64,000 nt of DNA from assembly GCF_025813715.1 (NCBI RefSeq), contig NZ_CP107532.1, positions 1,302,001 to 1,366,000 of the forward strand, in the 5' to 3' direction. The notes under the pieces are model-generated. The model saw only the letters and a list, made by a program, of their open reading frames with translations, was not told where the DNA came from and searched no databases. Shown here piece by piece: positions 16,939-26,360 of the stretch (its first letter is position 1; each line of letters begins with the position of its first letter). Made by a program: the position numbers and the translations under genes. This DNA is from Methylobacterium sp. FF17. GTDB lineage: Bacteria; Pseudomonadota; Alphaproteobacteria; Rhizobiales; Beijerinckiaceae.

Positions 16939-17904
16939 TCAAGCCTCCGTGGAAAGCCCCTCGGACACGGCGATCTTGGCGCGCGGGGCGGCCTCGTCGC
17001 GGCCCTTGCCCGCCTGATGGCGCGCGATGTCGAAGGTGTCGTCGGGCAGGCGGACGAGGAAGCGCTCGGCGATCTCGAACAGCAGGAGATCGGGCTTCAC
17101 CGCGGCGACGTAGTTCCAGTCGATGCTCGATGACCAGATGAAGTGGACTTCGCGGAAGGTCTCGGCGACGAGGCCCGTGAGCATGATCGGCGTGAAATGC
17201 GCATAGGAATCCCCGAACAGCACCACCGTGCGCGGGTCGGCCTCCGGCGATTCGTTGCGATAGCGCACATGGGCGCCGACATGCAGGTCGATGGCGCGGC
17301 CGGCGGCCTCGTAGGCCTCCACGAGGGGGCTCGCGTAGACCCGGCGGGCGTCGTAGTCGATTTTGCCGTGAATCGCGGTCTCGACGGGCCGGCCCGGCAG
17401 TTTCTCGCCGAGATCGCGCACGGAGGTGACCTCGTAGCGCTGGCGCGCGTCGAGGCCGGCCGGAGGCACCGCGCCGCAGGCCCGCATCAGGGTCCGGTAG
17501 GCCAGCAGGCAGCCCTCGTAGGTCCAGTGAGTGTCCGTGCGGTAGTAGAGCGGCGCGGGCCCGTCGCGCGCCGCGCGCAGCGGGGCGAGGAGATCGACGA
17601 AGGCCGGATTGCCGATGAGGCGCCGGCCCAGGGCGCGGGCGGGCGAGCGGCGCGGATCGTAATCGAGGTCCCGGGTCCGGTCGTCGTAGACGGAAAGCTT
17701 CTCCGGCACGATGACGTGGAGGTAGCGGATCCCGAGGGCCTGGGCCCGCGCGCGCCGGGCCTCGATGAGGCGGCGCCAGCCGCGCAGGAGCCACCAGCGG
17801 GCGAGGGTCGCGCGGTACTGCTCGAGGACGCCGTTGCTGCCCCCGATCAGGAAGAGCCAGCCGTCCCGCCCCTCATGAACCAGTTCCCGATGTCTGCGCC
17901 GCAT
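16939..17904 (-). CDS. AlgX/AlgJ-like SGNH-hydrolase-fold protein
   Basis: A 321-residue protein with the features of the AlgX/AlgJ acetyltransferase fold: an N-terminal DGWLFLIGGSNG strand, the Asp-His motif in YYRTDTHWTYEG near residue 125, and the GDSYAHF segment near 235 that supplies the serine. Relatives O-acetylate exopolysaccharides such as alginate. There is no signal peptide or membrane anchor and no polysaccharide gene cluster around it, so the substrate is unknown. The fold and catalytic residues are visible; acetyl transfer is inferred. Confidence 0.8.
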   Translation of the reverse strand: MRRRHRELVHEGRDGWLFLIGGSNGVLEQYRATLARWWLLRGWRRLIEARRARAQALGIRYLHVIVPEKLSVYDDRTRDLDYDPRRSPARALGRRLIGNPAFVDLLAPLRAARDGPAPLYYRTDTHWTYEGCLLAYRTLMRACGAVPPAGLDARQRYEVTSVRDLGEKLPGRPVETAIHGKIDYDARRVYASPLVEAYEAAGRAIDLHVGAHVRYRNESPEADPRTVVLFGDSYAHFTPIMLTGLVAETFREVHFIWSSSIDWNYVAAVKPDLLLFEIAERFLVRLPDDTFDIARHQAGKGRDEAAPRAKIAVSEGLSTEA

Positions 17905-18013
17905 CCGGGCTCTCTAGCCGCCCTCGGCCGCGCTGAACAGGCCACGTCCCCGTGAGGGGACCTGAGCGAGCGCGCCTGGACGGAACCGCGATGCGCGCCA
18001 TCTCCCTCCCGGC

Positions 18014-18544
18014 ATGACCCAGTCCGCCCCCACCACCGATCCGCTGATCCTGACGCTCGCGCTGGATCCCGAGACCTTCGCGCGGTTCGACGGCCTTCGG
18101 CGCAGGCATTTTCCGCAGGCGCTGAATCACATTCCGGCGCATGCGACGCTGTTCCACCACCTGCCGGGCCTGCACGAACCCGGCATCGTCGAGACCCTCG
18201 CGGCCCTGATGCGGACCCAGGCGGCCCCCGAGGTGGCGGTGACCGGCCTGCGCTTCACCGGGCGGGGCGTCGCCTACGTGCTCGCCTCGGAGCCTCTGTC
18301 GGCGTTCCGCGGCAGGCTCGTCGAGCATTTCCAGGCCCTGGATGACGGGCTGACCGCGCAGGACCGCCAAGGCTGGCGCCCGCATGTCACGGTTCAGAAC
18401 AAGGTCGACCCCGCCACCGCCCGGGCGCTGCACACGGACCTGGAGGACAGCTTCGTACCGTTCCGCTTCACCGCACCCGGCCTCCTGCTCTGGCGCTATC
18501 TCGGCGGACCCTGGGAGCGCCGTGCCACGTTCTCGTTCGGGTAA
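18014..18544 (+). CDS. 2'-5' RNA ligase / 2H phosphoesterase family protein
   Basis: A 176-residue protein with the two HxTx catalytic motifs of the 2H superfamily: IPAHATLFHHLPG near residue 45 and WRPHVTVQNK near 120. Members cleave or join 2'-5' or 2',3'-cyclic phosphate RNA ends. Length and spacing fit bacterial LigT/ThpR relatives, although the sequence is a divergent branch. It is followed after 68 nt by a PAP2 phosphatase on the same strand. Confidence 0.82.
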   Translation: MTQSAPTTDPLILTLALDPETFARFDGLRRRHFPQALNHIPAHATLFHHLPGLHEPGIVETLAALMRTQAAPEVAVTGLRFTGRGVAYVLASEPLSAFRGRLVEHFQALDDGLTAQDRQGWRPHVTVQNKVDPATARALHTDLEDSFVPFRFTAPGLLLWRYLGGPWERRATFSFG

Positions 18545-18612
18545 GAGGGTTTTCCCCACTCACTCCGCACGGGTGCCTTGCTGCCCGGCCTCCTCGCGAT
18601 GAAAACGGCCCC

Positions 18613-19386
18613 ATGAGATCCCTGCCCTCCGGCTACCGGAACAATCCCCTCATCACCCGGGCCAATGCCCTGCGCCTCGCGCTGCGCCTCAACGAGGTCG
18701 GCCCCGTCATCGCGCTGCTTGCCGTGAGTCTCCTCGGCTACGGCTTCTTCGCGCTGGCCAACGAGGTCGGAGAGGGCTCGACGGCCGCCCTCGACCGCAA
18801 GGTCCTGCTCGCCCTGCGCAACCCCGCCGACATCTCCGATCCGATCGGACCGCGCTGGTTGGAGGAGACCATGCGCGACATCACGGGCCTCGGCAGCGTC
18901 TTCACCATCGTGTTCGTGACGGCGGCGGCCTGTGCCTACCTCGCCATGACCCGGCGCCGACGCATCGCCGTGTTCGTGCTGGCGGCGATCGGCGGCGGCG
19001 AGGCCGTTTCGACGGTCCTGAAGCTGTTCTATCACCGGCCCCGGCCCGACCTCGTCCCACACGGGATGGAGGTGTTCACCGCGAGCTTTCCGAGCGGTCA
19101 CGCCATGATGTCGGCCATCGCCTACCTGACCCTCGCGAGCCTGGTCGCCCGTGTCGACCGGCAGCGGGGGGTGAAGGTGCTGGTGCTCATCATCGGTGTC
19201 TCGATGACGCTGCTCGTCGGGATCAGCCGGATCTACCTCGGCGTGCACTGGCCGAGCGACGTGGTCGCCGGCTGGTGCGTCGGTGCGGCCTGGGCGGCTT
19301 TGTGCTGGTTCGTCGCCCTGATCCTGCAGCAGCGGGGCGACGTCGAGGCCCCGAGCAGCCCCGGGGTGCCGGACGGCGAACCTTAA
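18613..19386 (+). CDS. PAP2-family membrane phosphatase
   Basis: A 257-residue inner-membrane protein with about six helices and the three-part PAP2 active site: KLFYHRPRPDL, FPSGHAMMSAIAYL, and SRIYLGVHWPSDVVAG. Relatives dephosphorylate undecaprenyl pyrophosphate, phosphatidic acid or other lipid phosphates at the periplasmic face. Substrate cannot be fixed from sequence; an undecaprenyl-pyrophosphatase-like role is plausible. Confidence 0.9.
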   Translation: MRSLPSGYRNNPLITRANALRLALRLNEVGPVIALLAVSLLGYGFFALANEVGEGSTAALDRKVLLALRNPADISDPIGPRWLEETMRDITGLGSVFTIVFVTAAACAYLAMTRRRRIAVFVLAAIGGGEAVSTVLKLFYHRPRPDLVPHGMEVFTASFPSGHAMMSAIAYLTLASLVARVDRQRGVKVLVLIIGVSMTLLVGISRIYLGVHWPSDVVAGWCVGAAWAALCWFVALILQQRGDVEAPSSPGVPDGEP

Positions 19387-19482
19387 CCTTATCCGACGAT
19401 CGGCCGCGCGGGGACTTGTGCGCACCCGCACTCACCCCTCACAACCGCGTTATCCCGGATCACCACTTCTGGAGAGGCGGCT

Positions 19483-19854
19483 ATGGTGGAAACGTCCAGG
19501 GAGCGGCGGCGTGGGGTTCGGCGGCGAAGCCTGCTCGGCGCCGACATCCGATGCGGCCTGCATGAATCCGAGACAGCCTGCTGGGTGCGGGACAGTGGAC
19601 CCGACGGCGCACGCATCGCCCTCAGCGACGCGGTGCCGTTGCCGGAGGTCTTCGAACTCTACGTTCACAAGACCCGGCAGACGCGAACGGTACGCCTGAT
19701 CTGGCGGGGCTCCGATTTCGTGGGCGTCCGCTACGTCCCCGTGGCGCCCGTCGCGCAACCGATCCCCATCGGTGTGATGCGTGACCTTCAGAATGCGCGC
19801 TCGGAGATCGCATCCCTGCAGGCACGCCTGGCTCGGCAGGACGACGAGGGCTGA
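19483..19854 (+). CDS. PilZ-domain protein
   Basis: A 123-residue protein that is almost entirely one PilZ domain: arginine cluster RERRRGVRRRSLLGADI and the second motif RDSGPDGARI, then a short C-terminal coiled region. In canonical c-di-GMP receptors the second motif is D/N-x-S-x-x-G; here the serine is displaced, so nucleotide binding is uncertain. Many Methylobacterium genomes carry numerous small PilZ proteins of this kind. Confidence 0.8.
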   Translation: MVETSRERRRGVRRRSLLGADIRCGLHESETACWVRDSGPDGARIALSDAVPLPEVFELYVHKTRQTRTVRLIWRGSDFVGVRYVPVAPVAQPIPIGVMRDLQNARSEIASLQARLARQDDEG

Positions 19855-20005
19855 ACACGGCGGCGGTCCGATGCCGTGCCACCGGAATTGCCGGAACCGC
19901 GTTTCCCGACCTGACGTTCCCGCAGGACAGGCCGTGGCCGCAAGGTCCAGCAAGGCCCCGGCAGTCCCTGACGACCCCGCCCCGCCGGAACCGACAGCGA
20001 GCTTC

Positions 20006-21316
20006 ATGACGGACAACCTTCCGCTTTCACGCCGCACCCTCCTTCATGCCGGCGGCGCCACGCTGACCGGGCTCGCCCTCGGAGCGACGGGGGCCGCGGC
20101 CCAGTCCGGTCCGCCCGCGCCCTCGGTCCCGGCCGATACCGGGGCGGTCCAGGGCGGCAAGGTGATGTTCCCGAACTGGCGCGGCCCCGGCGACAAGACA
20201 CCTCCGCCCCCGCCCGCTCCGATGCCCCCGGGCCAGCGGGTGGGCTTCGCGATCGTCGGCCTCGGACGCTTGAGCCTGGAGGAGATCCTGCCGGCCTTCG
20301 GCGAGACCAAGCGGGCGCGCGTGGTTGCGGTGATGTCGGGAACGCCGGCCAAGGCCAAGCTCGTCGCCGAGCAGTACGGGATCGCGCCGGACGCGGTCTA
20401 CGGCTACGACGAGTGGGACCGGCTCGCGCAGAACCGCGCGGTCCAGGCCGTCTACGTGGTGACGCCGAACGCGGTTCATCGCGGCGATGTCCTCGCGGCC
20501 GCGAAAGCCGGCAAGCACGTCCTCTGCGAGAAGCCGATGGCGAATTCCTCGGCCGAAGCGCGCGACATGATCGCGGCCTGCGCGGCGGCCAAGGTCAAGC
20601 TGATGATCGCCTATCGCTGTCAGTACGAACCCTACAATCGCGAGGTGGTGCGGCTCGCCCGCTCCGGCGCATTCGGCAAGCCGCGCCTGATCCAGGCCTT
20701 CAACGGCCAGACCACCGGCCTGCCCGAGCAGTGGCGTTTGAGAAAGGCGCTCGCCGGCGGCGGCGCCCTGCCGGATATCGGGCTCTACTGCCTCAACGGC
20801 GTGCGGGCGCTGACGGGCGAGGAACCGGTCTCCGTGGAGGCACAGATTTATTCCCCCCCGGGCGACCGCAAATTCGCCGAGGTGGAGGAGAGCGTCTCCT
20901 TCACCCTGCGCTTTCCATCCCAGGTCATCGCCCAGTGCATGACGAGCTACGGCGTTCACGAGTCGCGCCGGCTCCAGGTCCATACGGAGCGGGCCGACAT
21001 CGATCTGCAGAACGCCTTTGCCTATCGCGGCCAGCGCCTCGTCGTGGCTCGGGCCGATGGGCAGGCGGAGTCGCAGGACACCCGCATCCTGGCACAGAAG
21101 AACCAGTTCGCCCTGGAGATCGACCACATGGCCCGCTGCATCCAGGAGGATCGGCGGCCCCGGACGCCCGGCGAGGAGGGCCTGCAGGACCACGTCCTCA
21201 TGGAGGCGATCTACGAGGCCGCGCGCACGGGCCGGCCCGTGACGGTCGGCCCGCCCCCCGGTGCCGGTGGCGGCCTCGATGTCACACGCGGCCCCGAACT
21301 CGATGAGGCCGGCTGA
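20006..21316 (+). CDS. Periplasmic Gfo/Idh/MocA oxidoreductase, glucose-fructose oxidoreductase-like
   Basis: The 436-residue protein begins with a twin-arginine signal (LSRRTLLHAGGATL) and a proline-rich spacer, then an NAD(P)-binding Rossmann domain (GFAIVGLGRLSLEEILPAF) and the family motif GKHVLCEKPMANS. Colinear resemblance to Zymomonas glucose-fructose oxidoreductase continues in WRLRKALAGGGALPDIGLYC and GEEGLQDHVLMEAIYEAART. Such enzymes carry a tightly bound NADP and couple sugar oxidation to reduction of a second sugar in the periplasm. The frame is open upstream to 19781, but ATG 20006 gives the expected export signal. An outer-membrane sugar porin follows. Confidence 0.88.
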   Translation: MTDNLPLSRRTLLHAGGATLTGLALGATGAAAQSGPPAPSVPADTGAVQGGKVMFPNWRGPGDKTPPPPPAPMPPGQRVGFAIVGLGRLSLEEILPAFGETKRARVVAVMSGTPAKAKLVAEQYGIAPDAVYGYDEWDRLAQNRAVQAVYVVTPNAVHRGDVLAAAKAGKHVLCEKPMANSSAEARDMIAACAAAKVKLMIAYRCQYEPYNREVVRLARSGAFGKPRLIQAFNGQTTGLPEQWRLRKALAGGGALPDIGLYCLNGVRALTGEEPVSVEAQIYSPPGDRKFAEVEESVSFTLRFPSQVIAQCMTSYGVHESRRLQVHTERADIDLQNAFAYRGQRLVVARADGQAESQDTRILAQKNQFALEIDHMARCIQEDRRPRTPGEEGLQDHVLMEAIYEAARTGRPVTVGPPPGAGGGLDVTRGPELDEAG

Positions 21317-21396
21317 TCCACCCCCGTAGTGGTTGTCCGGGCGTCATGCAGCGTGACTAGGGTGGTGTCGAGACCCCCAACGGGACCGCGAGACAC

Positions 21397-22932
21397 TTGG
21401 CTCCACTACAGAACAGCCCATCACCGGGACGGCGCTCCGCCACCAAGTACGGTATCCTCCTCGCGCTCGCCCTCAGCTTCGCGACCTCGCCGGCATGCGC
21501 CGAGACTCCGGCGGAGACGGCCGCGCGCCTCGCCGCCGAGGGTCGCGCCATCGGCTCGGCGCGGGGCGCCGGCGGCGATCCGCAGACCTCGGTGGCCCAG
21601 TCCGTTACCTCGTCGCGCCCCTCCGCCAACCTCGACACCTCGATCGAGGACCAGTTGGGCCCCTACGGCGATCCGTTCGGCTTCCGTGCCTACCTGAAGG
21701 AACGCGGGGTCACCTACAGCCTGACCTATATCGGCGAGAGCCTCGGCAACGTCTCCGGGGGCTTTCGCCGGCGCGGCATCTACGAGGGCCTGCTCGACCT
21801 CGAGATCGACGTGGATCTCGGCCCCCTCCTCGGCTGGACCGGGGGTGCGCTCCACACCAACCTGTTCCAGATCCACGGCGCCGGCCTGTCGCGCAGCGCG
21901 GTGGGGAATCTCATCACGATCAGCGGCATCGAGGCGCTGCCCTCCTCCCGGGTCTACGAACTGTGGTTCGAGCAGAAGTTCTTCGGCGATCAGTTCGGGC
22001 TGAAGATCGGGCAGATCGCCGCCGATACGGAATTCGCCGTGACCCAGACCGGCACGGTGTTCGTGAACTCCACCTTCGGCTGGCCCAACAACATGGCGGT
22101 CGTGCATCCCAGCGGCGGGCCGATCTACCCGCTGGCGGTGCCGGGCATACGCGCCAAGTACGTGCCGAACCCCAACCTGTCGTTCCAGGTCGGCCTCTTC
22201 GACGGCGACCCCGCCGGTCCCGCGCGCGGCACGCTCGACTCCGATCCGCAGCGTCGCAACCGCACCGGCACCAACTTCCGCACCAGCGATCCCCCCCTGG
22301 TCATCGCGGAGGCGTCCTACGCCTACAACATCGAGGCCGGCAGCACCGGTGAGGCCGGGACGATCACGCTCGGGGGCTGGTACCATTTCGGCCGCTTCGA
22401 CAGCCTGCGCTTCGACGAGAACGGGACCTCGCTGGCGGCCTCGTCCAGCACCGGCGTCCCACGACGTTTCCGGGGACAGGCCGGGCTCTACGGCCTCATC
22501 GACCAGACCATCTATCGCGAGCCGGACGACCCGAACGACGGCGCCAGCGTGTTCCTGCGCGCCTCCGGCTCGCCCGCCGACCGCAGCCTGGTGGATGTCT
22601 ACGCCGATGTCGGCATCGCCTATAAGGGGCTGCTGCCCGGCCGCTCGGACGACACCATCGGCCTCGCCTTCGGCCTGTCGCGAATCTCGCCCCAGGCACG
22701 CGGCCTCGACGCCGACACCATCCTGGCCACGGGCATCGCCACCCCGCGCCGGAGCAGCGAGGCGGTGATCGAGGCGACCTATCAGGCCGTGCTCGGCCCC
22801 GGCGTCACGCTCCAGCCGGACTTCCAGTACGTGTTCCGCCCCGGCGGCGGCATCGCGAACCCGCGCGACGCCGGCGGCGCGCGCCTCCGCAACGCGGCGG
22901 TGTTCGGCCTGCGGGGGACGATCCGGTACTGA
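21397..22932 (+). CDS. OprB-family carbohydrate porin
   Basis: A 511-residue outer-membrane porin. A signal peptide (KYGILLALALSFATSPACA) is followed by a linker and a beta-barrel with OprB landmarks: LEIDVDLGPLLGWTGGALHTN-type strands, FGWPNNMAVVHPSGGPIYPL, TLGGWYHFGRFD and the terminal strand FGLRGTIRY ending in an aromatic residue. It seems to start at TTG 21397, since no ATG is available before the signal; the start is therefore uncertain by a few codons. It lies 80 nt after the periplasmic sugar oxidoreductase, suggesting joint sugar entry and oxidation. Confidence 0.87.
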   Translation: MAPLQNSPSPGRRSATKYGILLALALSFATSPACAETPAETAARLAAEGRAIGSARGAGGDPQTSVAQSVTSSRPSANLDTSIEDQLGPYGDPFGFRAYLKERGVTYSLTYIGESLGNVSGGFRRRGIYEGLLDLEIDVDLGPLLGWTGGALHTNLFQIHGAGLSRSAVGNLITISGIEALPSSRVYELWFEQKFFGDQFGLKIGQIAADTEFAVTQTGTVFVNSTFGWPNNMAVVHPSGGPIYPLAVPGIRAKYVPNPNLSFQVGLFDGDPAGPARGTLDSDPQRRNRTGTNFRTSDPPLVIAEASYAYNIEAGSTGEAGTITLGGWYHFGRFDSLRFDENGTSLAASSSTGVPRRFRGQAGLYGLIDQTIYREPDDPNDGASVFLRASGSPADRSLVDVYADVGIAYKGLLPGRSDDTIGLAFGLSRISPQARGLDADTILATGIATPRRSSEAVIEATYQAVLGPGVTLQPDFQYVFRPGGGIANPRDAGGARLRNAAVFGLRGTIRY

Positions 22933-22935
22933 CGG

Positions 22936-24360
22936 CTATTCGGCCGCCGGCGCGTGGAGCGACAGCAGGCGGGCCGTGCGGGCATGGTCCACGGCCCGGC
23001 CGCCCTCGGCGTCGGTGGCGCCGAGGTTGCGCCGCTCGTCGTTGATCGCGGCGTGCACCGCGTCGATGGCGAGGATGAGGGCGCCCACCGTGCGGTTGTC
23101 GATGTTGCGTTCGCGCGCGTGTTGAACGACGTCGGCCACGAGGTCGTCGGTCTCGCGCACGAGGCCGTCGAGGTCGGTCTTGCAGGTCGCGGCCCGGACC
23201 TCGCGCAGGATGTCGAGGAGCCGGTCGAGGACGACGTCGATGCGTTCGCGGCGCTTGCGGGCGAGCCGCTGGGCCAGCCATGCCACACCCGAGCCGACGG
23301 TGCCGCCGAAGAACGCAAGGAGGTAAACGTAATCCTCATAGCGTTCGAAGAGCGTCTGCTGCTCGCGCTCGAAGTAATCCACCGCTCCGGGATGGTTCGG
23401 CAACCGCGCGCTGGTGGCGGCGACCGTCGAGTCGAAATCGGGCGCCTTCATCAGATTGGCGATGGGGGCGAGCGGCGCCAGCTTGGAGCGCCATTCGAAC
23501 AGGTGCTGGGTCACCGAAGCGACGGTGTACCGGCTGACGCCGCCCCGGGCCATCAGGCGGTAGGACGCGCCCACCGTCTTGATGTCGTCGTCCGGCCGCT
23601 TGGGGCGCCCCCCGAAGGTGCCGGCCGGGATGGTGACGGATTGCAGCTCCGGCATCCGCTGGATGATGGCCTCGCCGTCGGCGACGGAGACGAAGCCGAT
23701 CTTCTTCTCGGGCGACCCCGCCTCGACGGCGCGCACCGTCGAGATCGCGGCCTTCGAGGCCGGAGCGGCGATGACCGCCACCGCGTCGACGCGCCCCTCC
23801 GCGATGGCGCTCGTCACCTCGGCGGGCTTGAGCGGAACTAGGGCGACCCGAGCGGGGCCGAGGACCACATCGCCCTCCGCGGCGGATTGGGGCACGAAAT
23901 CGTAGAAGCCGAGCAGGTTCGTGAGGAAGGGCAGATCGGCGGCGTGGCGCTCGACCACGCCGAGCCGCTTGCGCGCGAGATCGGGAAAGCTCTCCAGGCC
24001 CGCGGCCTCGGGGGCGGCGATCAGCAGGGCCTCGTCGTGCAGGATGGCGAGCGTCAGCCCGTTCTCCGGCAGGAGCACATCGGGACGCACCACCGCGAGT
24101 TCGGCCTTGTTGCGCTGGAGCGCCTCGGCACTGTCGCGCACGTCGTCATAGAACGTGAGCTGGAGGCGGACATCCTCGTGGCCCCGGACCAGCGCCTGCG
24201 CGTAGGTCTGAAGCAGCGTAGCCTCCGCGCCATCGCGGGGACCGACCGCCACCGTGAGGGTGGTGGGCCGCGACAGGTAGACCAGCATCCCCGCCACCAG
24301 GGCGAAGCCGAGGCCCAGGAGCACGAGGAGCCACTCGCGTCTCATGAGGAGAGCCGGCAT
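22936..24360 (-). CDS. Membrane-anchored TAXI-family solute-binding protein
   Basis: A 474-residue protein: one N-terminal membrane anchor (EWLLVLLGLGFALVAGMLVYL), a periplasmic TAXI-type binding domain (TLTVAVGPRDGAEATLLQTY through about residue 330), a second membrane helix near YVYLLAFFGGTVGSGVAWLA, and a cytoplasmic helical tail. TAXI proteins normally serve TRAP transporters, but no TRAP permease genes are adjacent, so this may be a sensor or an orphan receptor. ATG 24360 is chosen; ATG 24345 is an alternative. It is divergent from recX. Confidence 0.8.
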   Translation of the reverse strand: MPALLMRREWLLVLLGLGFALVAGMLVYLSRPTTLTVAVGPRDGAEATLLQTYAQALVRGHEDVRLQLTFYDDVRDSAEALQRNKAELAVVRPDVLLPENGLTLAILHDEALLIAAPEAAGLESFPDLARKRLGVVERHAADLPFLTNLLGFYDFVPQSAAEGDVVLGPARVALVPLKPAEVTSAIAEGRVDAVAVIAAPASKAAISTVRAVEAGSPEKKIGFVSVADGEAIIQRMPELQSVTIPAGTFGGRPKRPDDDIKTVGASYRLMARGGVSRYTVASVTQHLFEWRSKLAPLAPIANLMKAPDFDSTVAATSARLPNHPGAVDYFEREQQTLFERYEDYVYLLAFFGGTVGSGVAWLAQRLARKRRERIDVVLDRLLDILREVRAATCKTDLDGLVRETDDLVADVVQHARERNIDNRTVGALILAIDAVHAAINDERRNLGATDAEGGRAVDHARTARLLSLHAPAAE

Positions 24361-24440
24361 GACAGGCACGAGCCTTTGTCCAGCACCATCACCATCTTCA
24401 GGAGCCTGTCTCCGAAACCCGTCCGGACTGTGAAGAACCG

Positions 24441-25061
24441 ATGACATCGCGAAACGTTGCGTCGCACGCCTCCGGCAAGCGCACCCCCGGCAGGGACGCG
24501 ACCGACATCAAGCCGCCGCCGCCCGTCACCCCCGCCTATCTCGAGCGTGCCGCCCTGCATTACCTCGAACGCTACAGCGCTTCCGTGGCGATGCTGCGGC
24601 AGACCCTGAAGCGGCGGGTGGACAAGCGCTGCCGCCTGCGCGGCGAGGATGCGAGCGCCTTCGCCGAGGCCATCGAGGCCACGGTGGCACGTGCGGTGAG
24701 TGCCGGCCTCGTGGACGATGCCCGCTTCACCGCCGGGCGCCTCGCGGCCCTGCGCCGGCGGGGCGCCTCCGCCCGGGCTCTCTCGGCCAAGCTCGCCGCC
24801 AAGGGCGTCTCGCGCGAGGAGGTCGCCGCCGCGATGGAGAACGAGCGCGAGCGCGCGGACGAGGGCGTCGACCTCGAGGAGGCCGCGGCGCAGGCCTATG
24901 CCAAGCGCCGCCGTCTCGGCCCCTGGCGCCGGCCCGGGACGCGCGAGGGCCATCGCGACCGGGATCTGGCCGCGATGGCGCGGGCGGGCTTCGGCTACGC
25001 TCTGGGACGCCGGGTGATCGAGGCCGACCTCGAATCCGAGACCGACGAGACCGAGGATTAG
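24441..25061 (+). CDS. recX: RecX-family regulatory protein
   Basis: Modulator of RecA filaments. The 206 residues hold the three-helix RecX repeats (ALHYLERYSASVAMLRQTL, GLVDDARFTAGRLAALRRRG with the conserved DDARFT pattern, and LSAKLAAKGVSREEV) and a basic linker. It is longer than minimal RecX at both ends. recA is not in this window; the gene instead precedes a radical SAM DNA-repair-associated protein by 83 nt. Confidence 0.85.
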   Translation: MTSRNVASHASGKRTPGRDATDIKPPPPVTPAYLERAALHYLERYSASVAMLRQTLKRRVDKRCRLRGEDASAFAEAIEATVARAVSAGLVDDARFTAGRLAALRRRGASARALSAKLAAKGVSREEVAAAMENERERADEGVDLEEAAAQAYAKRRRLGPWRRPGTREGHRDRDLAAMARAGFGYALGRRVIEADLESETDETED

Positions 25062-25144
25062 GCTGCGACAATCCGGCGGCGGAGAACGAACGGATTCCTC
25101 AAGGCATCCTTGAACGAAGCGCGAACGAAGCGCATTTCTGAGAG

Positions 25145-26359
25145 ATGGACGAAACGCTCGCGAAGAAGCTGCGCATCCTCGCGGATGCCGCCAAGTACGA
25201 CGCCTCGTGCTCGTCCTCCGGGGCGCCGAAGCGCAGCGCGGGCAAGGGTGAACTCGGCTCGACCACGGGCGCCGGCATCTGCCACGCCTATACGCCGGAC
25301 GGACGCTGCATCTCGCTCCTGAAGATTCTGCTGACGAATTACTGCCTGTTCGACTGCGCGTACTGCGTCAACCGGCGTTCGTCGAACGTCCAGCGCGCCA
25401 AGTTCACCGTCGAGGAGGTCGTGACCCTCACGGTGGAGTTCTACAAGCGCAACTACATCGAGGGCCTGTTCCTTTCGTCAGGCATCATCAAGTCGCCCGA
25501 TCACACCATGGAACTGCTGACGCGGGTGGCGAAATCCCTGCGGCGCGACCATGGCTTTCGCGGCTACATCCACCTGAAGTCGATTCCGGAAGCGAGCCCG
25601 TGGCTGATCGAGGAGGCTGGGCTCTACGCCGACCGGCTCTCGATCAATGTCGAATTGCCCACGGAGGCGAGCCTGGAACGCCTGGCCCCCGAGAAGGACG
25701 GCGCCGTCATCCAGAACGCCATCGCGCAGATCGGCGAGCGGATCGCGGAGGCCAAGGCCGAGAAGCGCCGGTTCTCGCCGGCCGGGCAATCCACGCAGGT
25801 GATCGTCGGCGCGGACGCCACCACGGATGAGGCGCTGATCCGCAAGAGCGCTCTTCTCTACGGCTCGTACAACCTGAAGCGGGTCTATTACTCCGCCTTC
25901 AGCCCGATTCCGGACGGCTCGACCATCCTGCCCCTGAAGTCGCCCCCGCTTCAGCGCGAACACCGCCTCTACCAGGGCGACTGGCTGTTGCGGTACTACG
26001 CCTTCACCCCCGACGACGTGGCGGATGCCACCGAGGACGGGATGCTCTCCCTCGACATCGACCCGAAGCTCGCCTGGGCGCTCAAGCATCGGGCGCGCTT
26101 TCCCGTGGACGTGAACGCGGCCGACCGGGAGATGCTGCTGCGCGTGCCGGGCCTCGGCGCACGGGCGGTGGACAAGATCATTCGGGCCCGCCGGCACACG
26201 CGCCTGCGCCTCGATGACGTGGCGCGCCTCACCTCGGCCCTGAAGCGGGCCCGGCCGTTCCTGATCGCCGCCGACTACCACCCGGCGGGCGGGCTGACCG
26301 ACCGCCTCGACCTGAGGGCACGGCTGGCCGACCCGCCCAAGCAGCTGAGCCTGTTCTGA
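25145..26359 (+). CDS. Radical SAM protein of the putative DNA modification/repair family
   Basis: A 404-residue radical SAM enzyme: [4Fe-4S] motif CLFDCAYC with Cys67, Cys71 and Cys74, preceded by GICHAYTPDGRCISLLKILL, and a C-terminal helix-hairpin-helix (LRVPGLGARAVDKIIRARRH) expected to touch DNA. The family is regularly encoded next to the UdgX/DUF4130 protein, as here, and is annotated as putative DNA modification/repair; its reaction is not known to me. The ATG at 25145 follows a short leader after recX. Its stop is one base before the next frame, so the two are translationally coupled. Confidence 0.9.
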   Translation: MDETLAKKLRILADAAKYDASCSSSGAPKRSAGKGELGSTTGAGICHAYTPDGRCISLLKILLTNYCLFDCAYCVNRRSSNVQRAKFTVEEVVTLTVEFYKRNYIEGLFLSSGIIKSPDHTMELLTRVAKSLRRDHGFRGYIHLKSIPEASPWLIEEAGLYADRLSINVELPTEASLERLAPEKDGAVIQNAIAQIGERIAEAKAEKRRFSPAGQSTQVIVGADATTDEALIRKSALLYGSYNLKRVYYSAFSPIPDGSTILPLKSPPLQREHRLYQGDWLLRYYAFTPDDVADATEDGMLSLDIDPKLAWALKHRARFPVDVNAADREMLLRVPGLGARAVDKIIRARRHTRLRLDDVARLTSALKRARPFLIAADYHPAGGLTDRLDLRARLADPPKQLSLF

Positions 26360-26360
26360 T

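Noticed and set aside
19781..20005. Extension of the glucose-fructose-oxidoreductase-like frame
   Set aside because: ATG 20006 is followed at once by a twin-arginine signal, which must be N-terminal; the extension overlaps the PilZ gene end.
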